Shown one piece after another: positions 48,760 to 62,130 of a stretch of DNA of 64,000 bases. How positions within the stretch are numbered: the stretch's first letter is position 1; each line of letters begins with the position of its first letter. The stretch is taken from assembly GCA_028023455.1 (NCBI GenBank), contig JAQFVV010012398.1:10841160-10905159 (forward strand), in the 5' to 3' direction. Source of the stretch: Epiperipatus broadwayi. Its lineage: Eukaryota > Onychophora > Udeonychophora > Euonychophora > Peripatidae. Made by a program: the position numbers and the translations under genes. The notes under the pieces are model-generated. The model made no database searches and had not been told where the DNA came from. It was given only the letters and a program-made list of their open reading frames with translations.

Positions 48760-50100
48760 TATATATATATATTCTACTATTTACTAAATTACTATTTTGT
48801 ATTTTCTTTAATATATTCTTTAATTCACTATATACAAATTATTGCATAATTTAGAAACATGGTGATTTCTTATTCTAATTCAATATTTGTTACAATATTT
48901 TGCAACTATTTTGTGAATCAGTTTTTCTTATACTAATTTCAAATTGTAGTATACAAGATTTTTATAAGTATTATCAAATTTGTTTTATCTATATATTCAA
49001 GAAGTTCATTAAAAAATAATATAGTATTTTGGTAGCCAAATTTTTCTTTTTATATATATATAATTATCTTGTATTAGATTAACTATTCTTTTTGGTACCT
49101 CTATAAAAGCTGTACGATGGAAGTTTACCATCATGTTTGTTTTAGTTATCTATTTTCAGGGATCTCAACTATTTGTTTATATTTATTTCCTCAAATTTTT
49201 TTTATAGAACATATCTTATTTATTAAAATTAAACAATATTAAGAAAATAAATTAGAAGTTACTGTTACATTTAAAAATATTATTAAAAGGCTTATAAATT
49301 CCATTTGTCAACATATAATTAATAATTTTTTATGCAAGTAATAGTATATAAATGTAAACACATTGTGAATATTGTTTGACAGCATTTTATTACATTTAAT
49401 GTAATATTTTTGAGCTTTAACTTTACTTGGTTTTTTGGGGAAATGATTAAAATTTAAGATCTTCCAAAGACAGAAGAAACAAAAAAACCACAGGGAAACT
49501 GCAAGACAATACATCAATTCCTATTTAGCAGAATTTATGTTGTACCAACTGTATAAAGATAAAGATGTATTAGTAGTAATGATGCATGCTATTAAAGATT
49601 TCTGCCTATTGACATGAAGAACTCATGTTTGTAACACACTTTTGCTATATTTTCCTTAACCAGTTTTTTTATTTATTTATATTAAATTTCCTTTAATTAC
49701 AATCATTTGTAGTTTTATTTTATTTTGTTTTTTAGAATCACATTAAAAAAATAATATTAAATATAATAGCTTGTAGTCAACTATATTGTTTCAATATTTT
49801 TTTGACGCCCCTGTAAATGGATAATTAAAACAAAGATAGCTGGCAAAATTCTGTCATACAGCTTCTACCAAAGTCTCTCTCTTTTTTTTTTTTTTTTGTA
49901 ATAATACTAGTTTTTTAATATCAGAAAATGGGCAAGACAATAAAGTGTTATTCCATATCTCTATAAAAATTCAGAAAAAGATTCATATATAACAGTTGGA
50001 ATATTTAAAGAAAAAATATCTTTGATTTTTTAAAACATTGCTACAAAATATCTAAATTTATTTATTAGAATGTTAATATAATCTTCCCAAGACATTTTTT
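48760..50100. other. AT-rich spacer, no gene seen
   Basis: Background, with no recognised feature. Confidence 0.55.
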
Positions 50101-50830
50101 ATCTATCATCATTTTAAGATATTTAATATATTTTACTTCTATTTTATGGATTTATCATCATTACATAAATTTTGTGAATATAAGTATCTATCAGTATTTT
50201 TATATTTCATGTGAGAACATATTAACATATATTTTGTATTTTCTCTATTTAAATAAATTTCTTTGTCACAGCACCAAAGGACAATTTTGTTCAAGCTTGC
50301 AATATTATGTAGTGATCCATCAATATTAATATTTCCTAAGTCATTTATAAAAATAAAAAAATAATAATGCACTAAGTGAAGAACATTAAGGAACTCCATA
50401 TATATATACTTGTAATTATTCAATCAATTTGGTATTTTTGACAGAACTTATCTATGATTTAAATATTTTTTAATAAACTAAGAAATTTCCCTTTAATTCC
50501 ATAATATTTTAAACTGTGAATCAATTTTTTATGTTTGATAATGTCAAATACCTTATGAAACCTAAAAAATTATACTTACATATTTTTTATCATTAAATCC
50601 ACTATTAAATTTATCTGCAAAATTCTCCAACAACATATTGATGTTTCATCCTCTATGAATTTATATAGGATTTTATTAAAAAATAATTTATATTCAATGA
50701 TTTTTTTCATAATTTTATGAATATAAATAGATCTATAATTATCAAAATTATTTTTACCACCAGATTTAAAAAGTGGTCTTACTATAGATGTTTTCAACAA
50801 TGTAGGACATTTGTTACTGTCTATTATTTA
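50100..50830 (-). pseudogene. CR1/jockey-like LINE reverse transcriptase remnant
   Basis: On the minus strand an open stretch (50800 down to 50576) begins LKTSIVRPLFKSGGKNNFDN and continues YRSIYIHKIMKKIIEYKL. This matches the LKxAxVxPIFKxGxxxxxxNYRPISLLSxxSKIFEKII start of the reverse transcriptase in CR1/jockey-type LINEs. A second open stretch (50423 down to 50139) contains FINDLGNI, equivalent to LYINDL, and later a stretch like the WxxxNxLxLNxxKTKxMI segment (here EIYLNRENTKYMLI). The FADD box between them is not preserved. A deletion removes the central palm. It is a dead copy, separate from the plus-strand LINE at 28.6-31.9 kb. Confidence 0.7.
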
Positions 50831-53255
50831 TTATGTAAATAATAATATATAATATATAAATTGTTTGAAATTATTTTCTTTTTTATATATTACATATTTA
50901 ATAAATAAATTATTATTATCATCATAATCAATTCCATAATTAACACTATATAATATAGATGCAGTATGATCGGCAATGAACATGATCATTTTCAGTTAGA
51001 GTTGCTTTCAATATGGAGTATTTTAGATTTTCTTATTCAGATACAGTGATTTATTAAGTATTATTATTCTTTCACTGTCATAGTTAGCAGTTGTCTTTCA
51101 ATAAATTAAGTACAAATCTAAAATTCAATTATATTTTAATTATTGTCTCAAAATTTAAAAATCAGAAACATTCAACTATAGAAATGTTCATATTTATTTT
51201 AATAAATCAAAATAATTCTTAAAAATCTTTATTTTGATTTCCTTCATGAAATAAATATATTTCCATGAATGATATCACAGAACAGTTTGAATTTTATGAG
51301 AGAAATGATAAGAGAATATATCCCAAGTACAATGACATTTTGAAGAAAAAAAATTAAAACTTCTATTGTGTTAGAAACAACTACAAAGCAATGTATTTTC
51401 ATTTTATATTACACAGATATTATATATTCTGAACTTGACCTCATCATAATTTTTTTAATGATTTTAAATTTAAATAAGAACTGATATTAGTAATATTAAA
51501 CAGCTTTTGGTTAACAATATCATTAAATTAAAACAAATATCTAAAAAAATATTAATTAGAAGATAATCAAGTATACCGTAGTATAGTAGAATTGTGGAAT
51601 TAATCTTATTTGGTAGTAAACATATAGGTAGATATCAAAAAAATCTCACTGATAGTACACCTACATAATTTACATTTTAAAAACATATATATGATATAAT
51701 TTAATTTAAAAATTATATACAGCAAGACTTCAACAAAAATAAATTTAAAAAATATGCAGTTATGGAAGGCAAAGTAATAAATTGGTAGATCATATTTACA
51801 TATACATTGCTGGTACTGAAATCAAATCTAGGTAAGTGACAATGTGTTCCTTTGATCAATCATTTTCTCTCAAAAAAAAATTACACCTTTTCTGTCTTCA
51901 TGTGATGAAGATTAACGATGATAATATGCAGAGTATGCAATGCCGACATAAATCCTTTAAGTTCACAAAAATTTCCAAATCATCCTTTACTTGCTAAAAA
52001 CAGATTTATTTTTTCTAGTGGATCTTTTGCTTTTTAACATAATAATTTAATGATTAAAGAATATTGTTTCTGCTAAAACTGTTGTATAAAAATTCAATAC
52101 TTTTTAAAATATTAAACTAAATTTTAATAGTACTATTATTTGCCAATATATTAATCTCGTCGAGCGCGGGAAAAGGGTTAATAGTACTATTATTTGCCAA
52201 TATATTAATTCTGTTAAAAGCCTGTCTTTACATTTGTTGATAATGCAATACATTATTGTTCTCTGGAATATTTTTTCTGCTAAGAGTTCATATAGATTTA
52301 AAAATGCTTTTTGATGGCAGTGTATGTAGCATTATTTTTATTTATATCGCCAATCCACAAATTTAAGATTTTTTTTTCAATCTTCATTTAAAACATCATA
52401 AACTATGAGTTTCTGAGGAACAATATTATTAGCACAAATTTATTTTTACATTTTTCAATTTCATGAATTGATAATTCAGTCTTATTTAATATCTATCTGG
52501 ACAGCTTCAACATATGACATATTAAATGTTATTTTAATTTCATCATGTAAGGAAGACCTTCATAGTTATTTTTGAGCTTGGCAAAATTGCTATTATTATT
52601 ATCTTTGTTTTTTTGGGGATCATTTTAAACAAACTTTTAATGATTCTAATTTAAGCAAAGAAATAAGTGCAATACTCTCGGGAGCTCACAATTTGTGTAA
52701 ATGAATGTGTGAGGCTAAGTGAGTACATAAACAATAAATGTCTGCTGCTACACATGGCAAATTAGTGATTTTTTTTTTAATTTAGGAATATTGAATTTAT
52801 AGATTTGGTGAGTGCAGAAGTTTTATTATATAAACAACCAATTAAAACATTCTTGGATTTTTGATTAAATAAAGAAGAGAATTTTAGAAATTGACAAACC
52901 ATAACAATGTAAATTTACATTATCGAATATTGTATAAAATGCAAGTAGCAAAAGAAAAAAATCAAATTAAATTATCTTAAAGCTATAAGAGGAATTTTAC
53001 TCTTTTGTTTTATTTCTTATGAACCTTCTTTCATTTTTTTTTTAAAAATCTTAATAATCCTGTTCCTATAATTTTTCTTATCCCTGGAGTAATTACTTCT
53101 ATTATATGTATAAAGCTTTCATAATAGTTTTATAAAATTAAAAATAACTTGACAGACCAAAACAATATCAGAAAAGATCTTTTTAAATATGTCACATGGG
53201 TATTAATATAAAAATTATTATTTAACATTTGATAAATAAATAACTGATGACATAA
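50831..53255. other. AT-rich spacer
   Basis: No gene recognised. The minus strand at about 50900-50995 gives MFIADHTASILYS, which could be a misplaced LINE FADDT block, but this is not certain. The only other structured feature is the direct repeat at 52124-52209. Confidence 0.5.
52124..52209 (+). repeat. 32 bp perfect direct repeat around a 22 bp GC-rich spacer
   Basis: An identical 32 bp sequence occurs at 52124-52155 and 52178-52209, separated by CTCGTCGAGCGCGGG and AAAAGGG (52156-52177). The spacer has far higher GC content than anything within a kilobase. Confidence 0.9.
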
Positions 53256-53260
53256 GAAGC

Positions 53261-53325
53261 TTCATGACATAGTGGTTAGCCATGTCCACAGCCTAGAGTT
53301 CAAGTTTGACTATTTCACAAAAGGT
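53261..53325 (+). other. Possible tRNA-derived repeat head
   Basis: ATAGTGGTTAGC (53269-53280) resembles an RNA polymerase III A-box. GAGTTCAAGTTTGAC (53296-53310) resembles a degenerate B-box at a slightly short distance. No cloverleaf can be folded convincingly. Confidence 0.3.
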
Positions 53326-53722
53326 AGTGTGGATGCCATTCATCCTTTTGAACTTAAAATTTCTTTGTTTTCATTTTAAAATTGCAGGAAAACCAAATGA
53401 ACTATGCAGGTGACAATACCCTCATGTTAAAATCAGGCAAAAATTTGATTTTTTATTAATTCTTCTAATAATAAGTCCATTTATTTTTTATTTTTACTCA
53501 AATTATTAGATTGTATGGAGAAAATAAAGCTTAAATGTTTTAATGGAAAATGCTTCACAGATTTTGCAATTTCAAGGCTTTCATCCAGAAAATAAACATA
53601 ATGTTGTATATTATACATAGGTATTCAATTTTACTTTTTTTTTATTATTTGATTATTATTATTATTATTTTAGATTGTTTTATTTATATGTTTGTCTTTG
53701 TACTAATGTATCTATATAGTAT

Positions 53723-55884
53723 TATACCGGATACTCAATCTATTCTGAAACAGAGGGCGCCACCAGACCACTACGTGTCTGGAAAATCTGTTTACTGTGA
53801 TCAGAATAGATGATGATGATGGTTTGCGCCGACTAGACCCAGGGAGAAACAAGAGATCTTAAATGGTTTAGATAATTGAGACAAAATCACAAAGACAAAC
53901 GTCAGCCAAATTAAGTTTAAACATATTTCATAAATTTTATTATGAGAAAATAAATTATTAAATATAAGTTTATGACACAAGAGATGGGGGTTAACTCAGG
54001 CGTGTACCAGACATACTAAAGGCAAAGCTATGACAGACTGACTGATCTTCTAATAAACAAATGTAAAAGGGAGGAAGCAAATTTCATTCAGCAGGGGATT
54101 CACCTAAACATTGGTTTTCACTTTCAGATATTTAAACCCTATGCCCCTGAAATAGACCAAAGAATCCAGCACCAATGAGCTGTTCAAGATCTAAAAAAAA
54201 TTGGTCAGACCTTGAATGTCCTTATATCGGTATGAGCTGCACCTATTACTACGTTTAAAATAACGGTGATTGATCCACCTCAAGAACAACCGACAAACAT
54301 GACTGAAATGAAGAAACAATTAAAACTGGTGAATCCCAGCCAAATGATTGGCGAAAATTACTTTAAAATTAATAATTAATGGTCCCAATAAAAGACCAGT
54401 AAATGATTAGAAAAACAGTTACGTCTGTCCCAGCAAATAATGAAAAGAAAATAAACTTACAAACAAATTCTGAGTACACGCTCTGATAAATTTAAAGCAC
54501 ACATAATAAATACACAAATGAATCTATCGGAGAGTGCACGGAGTACGAAAATTTTAAAAGTTGTAAACACTTTAGCAGAACGAAAGTATCGCTCACCTGT
54601 AATTTAAGAAAGGATAAATTTTATCTTCCTGCTGACGACTTATAAAATTACAAAGAAAAACACAATTCTAATTTCCGCTTTTAGAGATCTTAGAAACGAA
54701 ATCTCCACCTGCGAAAATCAGACAATAAAGTCGTCAGCCAAAAGATTTTTGGAGGTTAAGCACTAGGGCAAACATAGAGTATAAAAGTAATTAATTATTA
54801 AATACTAAATAATTACAGGTAAGCATTTTAAAAGCACGACTGCCAAAGCATTTATAAAAATCTTACATAAAATAGAAAACTCACTCGTCACTCTCCAATA
54901 AATAAAACGGAAAGCAAATTAGAATCTTAAAACTAAGATTCTAAGACACACTATAAAATATTGAAGAACACAGCAAATATTAAATATGAGGCTATATTGA
55001 TTTAAGAAGACATATTTATGATTAGATTGAGCAGAGATTTAATGAGAATTAATTTACCCTGGGAAGAATAAAAACGAAAATAATTACCTTTCGGTAAAAG
55101 CAATGTTCACGTAGAGTGCGCACTTTTACTTAAGTTCATTTTCAGGTTCTTGAGGCAGCAAGGTAGATGTACGGAGGTTCCGGCTTCCTTTTAGGTGTTC
55201 AAGGCATTACTGGAGCAAACTTGGAAGTCAGGGATCCGTCTTTTGTGGAGCTAGCAAGCCATTCGGGTGGTGATAACAAGTATAGAATTTTTCATTTTTG
55301 CAAGCGAAAGTCTTTAATAACAGCTGATGTCCTTTAATTAAGAAATTTAAATGTCCGCGCTGCTATAACTTTCACGTGAGAAAACCACTTGTCTATCTCT
55401 CAAAAATGGATTAACTGACCCTCCAAATTTCCGGGATTATTTATACGTTGCTCCATTTCCCGCGAAACACTTTCCTTGTTGTCCAATTTCTTCACCTTAG
55501 GCAGGGTAAATATTAATCTCCCGCTCAATCTATCTAAGAATTCTACCCAGGGTTTATTGAAATGAAAACAACAACATAAAAATCAAATCTCCGCTATTAA
55601 AATTGTTTACAATAATTAAAATAAAAGTAACAGGAATGCAATTAGCTAGCCAGCTTGTTTTTAAATCAAATGAATTTAAAAACAGGCGGTATAAGAATTA
55701 TTCTAAAATAAATCGATAAATATTTAAAAACAAATCCATTTTACATATAAATGCGTGTGTATTTTGATATATGCATTCTTTTTAAATAATAACGAAAATT
55801 TAAACCTTTATGTTTAATGAAAATTAAAAGCTTAATAAATATTTTTGGTAATCACATCATTGAAACAGATTTCAATCAGGTTCA
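53723..55884. mobile_element. 2.2 kb non-coding element, copy 2
   Basis: 2162 bp, nearly identical to 34459-36692 in the same orientation, flanked by GTAT at 53719-53722 and 55885-55888. It has one 86 bp unit where the other copy has two, a few single-base differences and small gaps. Nested hairpin at 53738-53811. Features shared by both copies, such as the less AT-rich block with CCGCGCTGCTATAACTTTCA (about 55353), may be regulatory but cannot be assigned. Confidence 0.8.
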
Positions 55885-56069
55885 GTATATAAATTATATT
55901 TGTAAATTAGGTGATTATGTACAATATAATTTTGGGGCTTTGATTCAAATTTGAGGCAACCTTAATTTATAGATATAATGATTCTCAAAAGGTTTAATAA
56001 TTTATTAATATGTCTATATTTGTATTTATGTACTAGCATGTCTGTATAACAAGTAATGGTTTTAATTTC

Positions 56070-57019
56070 ATCCATAAAATTAGACTATTATAGAGCAGTG
56101 CAATAGGCTAATTAGCAGATGCACAGAAAGTTTTCAGTTGATAAAGCAATCACAAAATTTACTGGGAATAGTACCATATGACAATATGAACTCTTAAAAC
56201 CAATAAAAAAATGTTTCAAGTGGTGGGTGAATGGTGACAGTACCACATAGAACTAATCAAATCCAGATTCTTGTCAATGCCTTGGTACCCATCCTGTGGA
56301 GTCAGTAGTTTTGCCACATCTTGCATCACATTATTTTTAAGTCTACAGTTAGCATATCAGATATATACAAACAAATTATATCTCTGTGGAACAATAAATA
56401 TAACAAGATAGCATTATTAGTGTGCACAAAAATTAAAAAATGAAGAGAGGAGAGTCATTTTATCATTGATAAAGACAGTAGCCTTCAATTTCTAGTTTTG
56501 TATAGACAAGAAGCCAATTGCTATGATTACAAATGTGTATCCACCTTTCAGAAATGATTTATTTTGTATCTTTTATTAGGATTTTTTTTTTCTTCTTATA
56601 GTTGCCTTAAAATGTTTTAACTTCTGGATACAAGAAAATATGACAAATTTTTATGCTTCTTTTTTGTAAGCTCTGATGCTATGGACTATCTCAAGTATGA
56701 ATTATTATATATGATTTGAATGAGAATTTTGTGAGGAATAGAAAGAAATTATCAATGAAGATGTAATTTTAAACTTAGTTAATGATAAATTAGATATTAT
56801 GAACAAATAATAAAGTAATAATTTTTTCGAATATTGAAATTTCTTTTTCTTTCTTACTTTTTTAATAGTAAAAAAGTCTTATTTTTTCCCTTAGTTTTTC
56901 TATTTTCTATCAATATATAGCATCTTACTCTAACATTATGAAAACTGAAATTATTGTAAAAATTGGTCTCAAATCATTTTTTTTTTTAAATTCAAGATGG
57001 TGCTAAATGTTGCAAATAG
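56070..57019 (+). mobile_element. Second piggyBac-like copy (right-hand part)
   Basis: Aligns with the right-hand part of the 13370-16114 element: CAGATGCACAGA near 56117, a TATGGACTATCTCA block near 56687, and the long T-rich tail from 56730. It ends at TTAA (57020-57023), as does the first copy. It lacks the 1069 bp TA-flanked insertion, so it shows the unoccupied site. The left boundary is uncertain and no transposase frame is preserved. Confidence 0.6.
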
Positions 57020-57120
57020 TTAAGCTGAATAAATGTTGTAAATTTTTCAGACCACAAACAGGCTTTAGTTTATTCCAGGTAGACGGCTTACAGCCAATGA
57101 AGCTAAATGTCCAGTTATGA

Positions 57121-57496
57121 CAGGAGTCCCAACCTTTTTGCACTTAAGAGCACATTCTATAATACCGGCTAGGTGGCGGGCACCATTTATTTTTTTCAAC
57201 CAGATGGTGGGCACCATTTATTTTTTCAATGTAAATTTATAGTTGGGTATTGTTAATAATACACATAATGTACAAAAAAATATTTATTTCAAAAATAAAA
57301 TTTTAAAATATAATTGATGTTTATATTTGTACACTGTAAAAGTATAGTATGCCCTATAATTTGATTACAATATAATAAAATAATTTATAAGAAATTTTAA
57401 AAATTAAATTTATTTATATCAGATAAATAATTTTTTATTGTGTTCAGATAGCGGCGGGCACCATGGTGCCTGTGGGCATAGGGTTGGGGACCCCTG
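57121..57496. mobile_element. Small hAT-type non-autonomous element
   Basis: 376 bp with terminal inverted repeats CAGGAGTCCCAACC (left) and CAGGGGTCCCCAACC (complement of right), the hallmark ends of many hAT/Charlie-type elements. Flanks are AGTTATGA (57113-57120) and AGTTATGG (57497-57504), an 8 bp target duplication with one mismatch, as expected for hAT. The internal sequence has GGCGGGCACCATT-type blocks and AT-rich filler with no transposase. Confidence 0.85.
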
Positions 57497-57504
57497 AGTT
57501 ATGG

Positions 57505-58060
57505 TCAGTAAATAGATGATTAACTATTTAGTTAAAAGATATTTATAGGCTCCATATTATCTTAAGTTAAGCAGATTCAAATATTAAAAGTTCACTAATT
57601 GATTTTCATGTGAGAAAAATAAATAAAATATGTGAGTTTGGACAAAAGAGTGAAACAGTTGTGCTCAGCCATTGTTTTGGCATGAATGTTATTGGATCTC
57701 TTGAAAAAGAGAATATATGATTATATTATATAAACAAGTGTTGGCGTGAGTATTTCAGTGAGTGGACGATATCAAATGTTTTTTTATATTTATTTTCCCA
57801 TGTGTTAGGACAATTCATATGGAGCAAGATCAGAAAGCAGATGCTCCTAAAAATAACTCTGATCTGAGAATGTTGGCACATATTTCAATAACAAAAATTA
57901 TTTTCTTTAGGATAGGTATAATTTATATTTTTTTTTTGAAATACAATGCTTTGATGGTATAACAGGGCTGAGTTCAAACCCTGTTCTAAGTCAGAGGGTA
58001 ATACTACCGAGCTTACGTAGCTAATTAAATCAAGTATAATATTAAGTAAATTGTTCTTTT
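57505..58060. other. Spacer with a B-box-like motif
   Basis: Mostly background. GAGTTCAAACCCT (57970-57982) matches a B-box, but no A-box or stem partner is evident. Nothing else was recognised. Confidence 0.4.
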
Positions 58061-59600
58061 TCGTTGTGGTCTTGTATGCGAGCGCATACATATATATTTA
58101 AGTAATTAAATAAAAAACATTGAAATATAAGAGGGATGGGGGATTATATGGTTTGTGCTCTGATATTTATTTATACGCGTGTTTATATTGCTGCATGAGT
58201 GAGTAAATGTAATAATTTCGTAAAAAGGAATAAAAGTTATTTTAATTTAAAAAGAAATATTCCAAGATGGTCGACCAAAAGAAGAATGTTACAAATTATA
58301 AAAAAAAAAAAAAAATTAATTGCAAAGAAAGGACACGAAAAGTTGCAGATCGCTATCTTGAAACAAAGACATTTTAATTAATAAAATAAAATGTTAAAAA
58401 AAAGAGACAATGAACGGTCGAGTGTAGATCGCAAGGTAAATTGGAAATTCCTAAGCTTAGATAAGAGAAACAAAGAAAGAAAAGTATTGAAAAGATTTTC
58501 GTTTCGCAAACCACGTGGTTTAATTAAAGAAGAAAGAACAATAACATGATTAATTAGAGTCAAGAAAGTTGAACTGAGAGGGACTTCTATAGCTGTGACT
58601 GCCACGAGCAGGATCGTAAGAAAAAGTTGGTAAAAAGAAAAAAAGTTTATAATCGAAAAGTCATGAACAGGCTGGGGTAGAAGAGCAGAACGGGCCAGGC
58701 TATGCCATCCATCCCGCGGAGAGACCACCGTCACTGTAAATGTAAGAGCGAAGCCCTTCTTCAAACCATAAAAAGAACAGCATTCACCGGACGCCATTGA
58801 TTGCCTTATGGAAATAGACCAAAGAAAGAAATCTTTTAATCGTACAGCTAATAATCTACACCCGGGTGAGATAAACTAAACATTTTTTTCGTAAGTGATA
58901 CTAACTATTTTGAATGAAAGCACGTCCTATTAAATAATGCGTAAAAGGGTTAAAGTAAATGAATAAAATGTTGAAATAATACTCTGTATACGCTTAATAG
59001 ACAATGCCTGATTGAAATTGTTTTCAAGCTATGATCTGTATTTTTGTGTATTGCATTTATAAACTTGTGCGAGTGTATTTACATGCGGGTTATTTAATTA
59101 TTCGGGCACAAACCAATATCCAATTCTGGGATTCTATGGGTTTTGTTTTATTATTTGTTTTATATTAATAAATATTAATTAATATTATAAATTTAATTGT
59201 GTGTGTTAGTGTTAATTTCTTAAAATAATATTAAAAAGTAGGAAAGCAAACGAATCGTTCGTGCGCATTTTTATATGTTCCCTCCACCTCTTTCCCTCGG
59301 TCACCGACTACTACCCCTGAGTGAGCTAGCCAGAGGTACAAGCTCTAACCACCAGAAATAGATACTCATTCTCTCCCAGCATAATTCTTATTTATTCGTA
59401 GGTAAGATTGGCGCGTGAGGTCATTATTGATGCTCATAAATATGCTGGGCGAGTAATTAGAGGGCATCGCAAAACCAACCACACATATGTGTTCATATTA
59501 TAAATTTCTGTTAAATAAAAGAGCAAAACTTAAGTTTAAAATACGTAATAAACGTATATCACATATATATGTGTTTACGCCGGAATAAACGGTTACAATG
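58060..59600. promoter_or_regulatory. Less AT-rich island, possible promoter or non-coding first exon region
   Basis: This stretch contains more CpG and GC than anywhere else in the right half: CCGCGGAGAGACCACCG near 58713, ACCACGTGGTTTAA (an E-box CACGTG) near 58511, and a C-rich stretch at 59280-59340. A good donor-like sequence, CGTAG/GTAAGAT, lies at 59397-59407. Together these could mark a promoter with a 5' non-coding exon, in one or both directions. No known core promoter element is certain, and the call is by composition only. Confidence 0.3.
58378..58797 (-). CDS. Unidentified 139-residue open frame
   Basis: The longest open frame of the window. It starts MASGECCSFYGLKKGFALTF in a reasonable start context (ATCAATGG). 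The first third is encoded in the least AT-rich sequence nearby. The middle and end are rich in phenylalanine, leucine and serine, with hydrophobic runs FSFYQLFLTILLVAVTA and TFLTLINHVIVLSSL. These could be membrane segments or simply translated pyrimidine-rich DNA. No known family is recognised. It may be a short gene, the first exon of one, or chance. The purine-rich complementary strand favours chance openness over the last two thirds. Confidence 0.2.
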   Translation of the reverse strand: MASGECCSFYGLKKGFALTFTVTVVSPRDGWHSLARSALLPQPVHDFSIINFFSFYQLFLTILLVAVTAIEVPLSSTFLTLINHVIVLSSLIKPRGLRNENLFNTFLSLFLLSKLRNFQFTLRSTLDRSLSLFFNILFY

Positions 59601-62100
59601 GAAATAATTAAGATAATAATGCAAGTAAAATTAGATACTTAATATAGTATGACAGCAATAATGATAATATATAACAAAGAAAATATCTTTTTGACAATCT
59701 TAAAAAATATCTTGTTTTCATTAAGTATATTATATGGATGAATTTCTCTGAAATCTCTGATAAAATGAAAATGCACACAGAAATGATAGTTTTTTAATAA
59801 TATTTAGCATGCTATAGTAAAAATATATTGAAAGCATGTTAGGCAGTAATAAAGCTAAATATTATTTTAAAAACTACCTTTTATGTGTGTATTTTCATTT
59901 TAAAAGATATTACATTGGCTCAGAAAATAAAAAAATTAGTAACAATTGAATTATTTCTCTGTAATACAAACTGAGTTCATAAAATTAAATTATATACTGT
60001 ATGTGTTTAATCAATGCAGAATAAAAAAAAAAAAAAAAGATCACTAGAAATCTACCAGAAAAAAATGACTACCACAACATGACAATAGCCTTTATCTTCA
60101 CTTTTACAAAATGTGTATATACTTCAAACAGAACTTACACTATTCAACAGAAACTATACACATGAAACAACATCAAGTAGATAGTAAAGCAGATAGAATA
60201 ATATTTCATTTTATTTTCAAGGCAAAATATCACTTTTAAAAAAAAAAAATAAAAAATATCAGTAAAACGTGTGTGCCTATTGCTTGACCATAATAAAAAA
60301 ATAAAAAAAAAACCATATGATGTATGAAAAAATAAAAACTCCTAATGCTGTCCTAAAATATATGCAATTAAATAATGTTTACTTGATAAAATCTTATAAC
60401 ATATTTATAGACAAATTTCAATAATGCTTCATACATGTTTGTAATTCTAAGATTTGGAGATAGCCAAACAATATATATTTATAGAAAATGTTGACAGAGA
60501 TTGGAAGACTAGAATCATGCACTGCATTTCAGAAAAATGATTCTGGATTACTATTTCATAATAACAAATGGCTTAATTAGAGTAAGTATAACAAACCAGA
60601 TAATGCCATTGAATCACCAGGATATCTGTAATGTATTTATTTTACCAGAACTGATTAACAATTATAATTAATGATATCACTTATAATAGTAACTGTATAG
60701 AATGACATGTGCCATTTTCTGTACATGGACTCAGTAAGTGTAGTTATCTAGTCACATAGTAGACATAATTCTTTACCATTATCCACGGTTTTAATACGCT
60801 CTATGCTTGAGAAAATACTGCAATCAATAAGAATCAGTGCATAAATTACTTAGAAATAGAGTCCATTATCAAATGAGAATAACTATAACCTCTATCATCA
60901 CAGAAGAATCACTACAATAGTTGTTGGCTCTACTATTGTATATTAAAATTCCAAGTATGTTTCTGCTATGGAGATTCAAGAGCTAAAGAATGATAATCAA
61001 TTGCCAGTTGAGAAATATATATATATAAAAACAATAGTCTCTTTTGAGTAGAACTATTATGCTCTACTTGATAATTGGATGTTTGAATATCATAAAACCA
61101 CCCAAGCAACTAACATAATATATTACTTTATCACAAAATATTCGGGGTTCTCTAACTCATACATTAAGACTTATATATACCAGCAAAAGCACATACATAT
61201 ATATGTGAATGCTTTTTTTTATGTGATAATAGATTGTAAAAATATTAAATTAAGGCCATCTGTTTTTTAAAACATTTCCTATTAAATAGTAGGGAATAGT
61301 TGTGAAACCAGGTGTCATTAACTTAACTGAAATAATCCAAATATTTAATTAAGAATGACCTATTGACCAAGAACTCACGACCAAAATTTTTAGTCTGACT
61401 GAAGTCAATCGTTGACCCAAAGCCTGGCAGTCAAATGCGCCTGTTGCTGGGCAACCCACTTTTACTAGCTAGATAGTTATCAATTAAAATACTTGTAATA
61501 AATATAAAAAAAAAGGCATATAGATAAAAACTTTATTTACAAGTATTTTTTATTTTTAAAAAAAAAACGCGATTAGTACAGTTAATAGTAATGATAATTA
61601 ACATATATATTTTTACATGTCTTCTTTTTTTATTATTATTATGCTTACATTTATTATGTAAACAGAATGTCAAAAGGAACTTTTAACAGGAAATTATCAA
61701 GTAAGAATTTTATATCAATTCAAAATAATTCCTCCCAGATGATATTCACAGAACTGATTCTCTTAACCAAATATCCAAACAATTCTGCTAGGTGTCAAAA
61801 TTTGAAAGTCAACTTGACATTAGTGAGCAATCTAACTATTTTTTTTTTTAAAAAAAAAAAAAACATCCACTTCATTCTGAAAACCCTAAAACCAGCTGTT
61901 ACCATAAGCCAATATTTGCAATATATATATATATAGGAGATCAAAAAATTTATATTACAATTAAAATAAGAAGAAACCACATACATTTATAATAACAGAC
62001 AGAGATATAGCAGCAGCCAATAGCTTTTTTTTTAAGTGGTGAAAACCCATTTTACATAAAAGAATGGAATTTGTTAATCTACGTGAGTGAGTGAGTGAAA
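59601..62100. other. AT-rich spacer with a possible X-box
   Basis: No gene recognised. A small less AT-rich patch at 61370-61470 contains GTTGCTGGGCAAC (61443-61455), whose arms GTTGC and GCAAC pair perfectly, as in binding sites for RFX transcription factors. Confidence 0.5.
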
Positions 62101-62130
62101 GTATGGTACTTTTTTTCATATGTCCATAGG

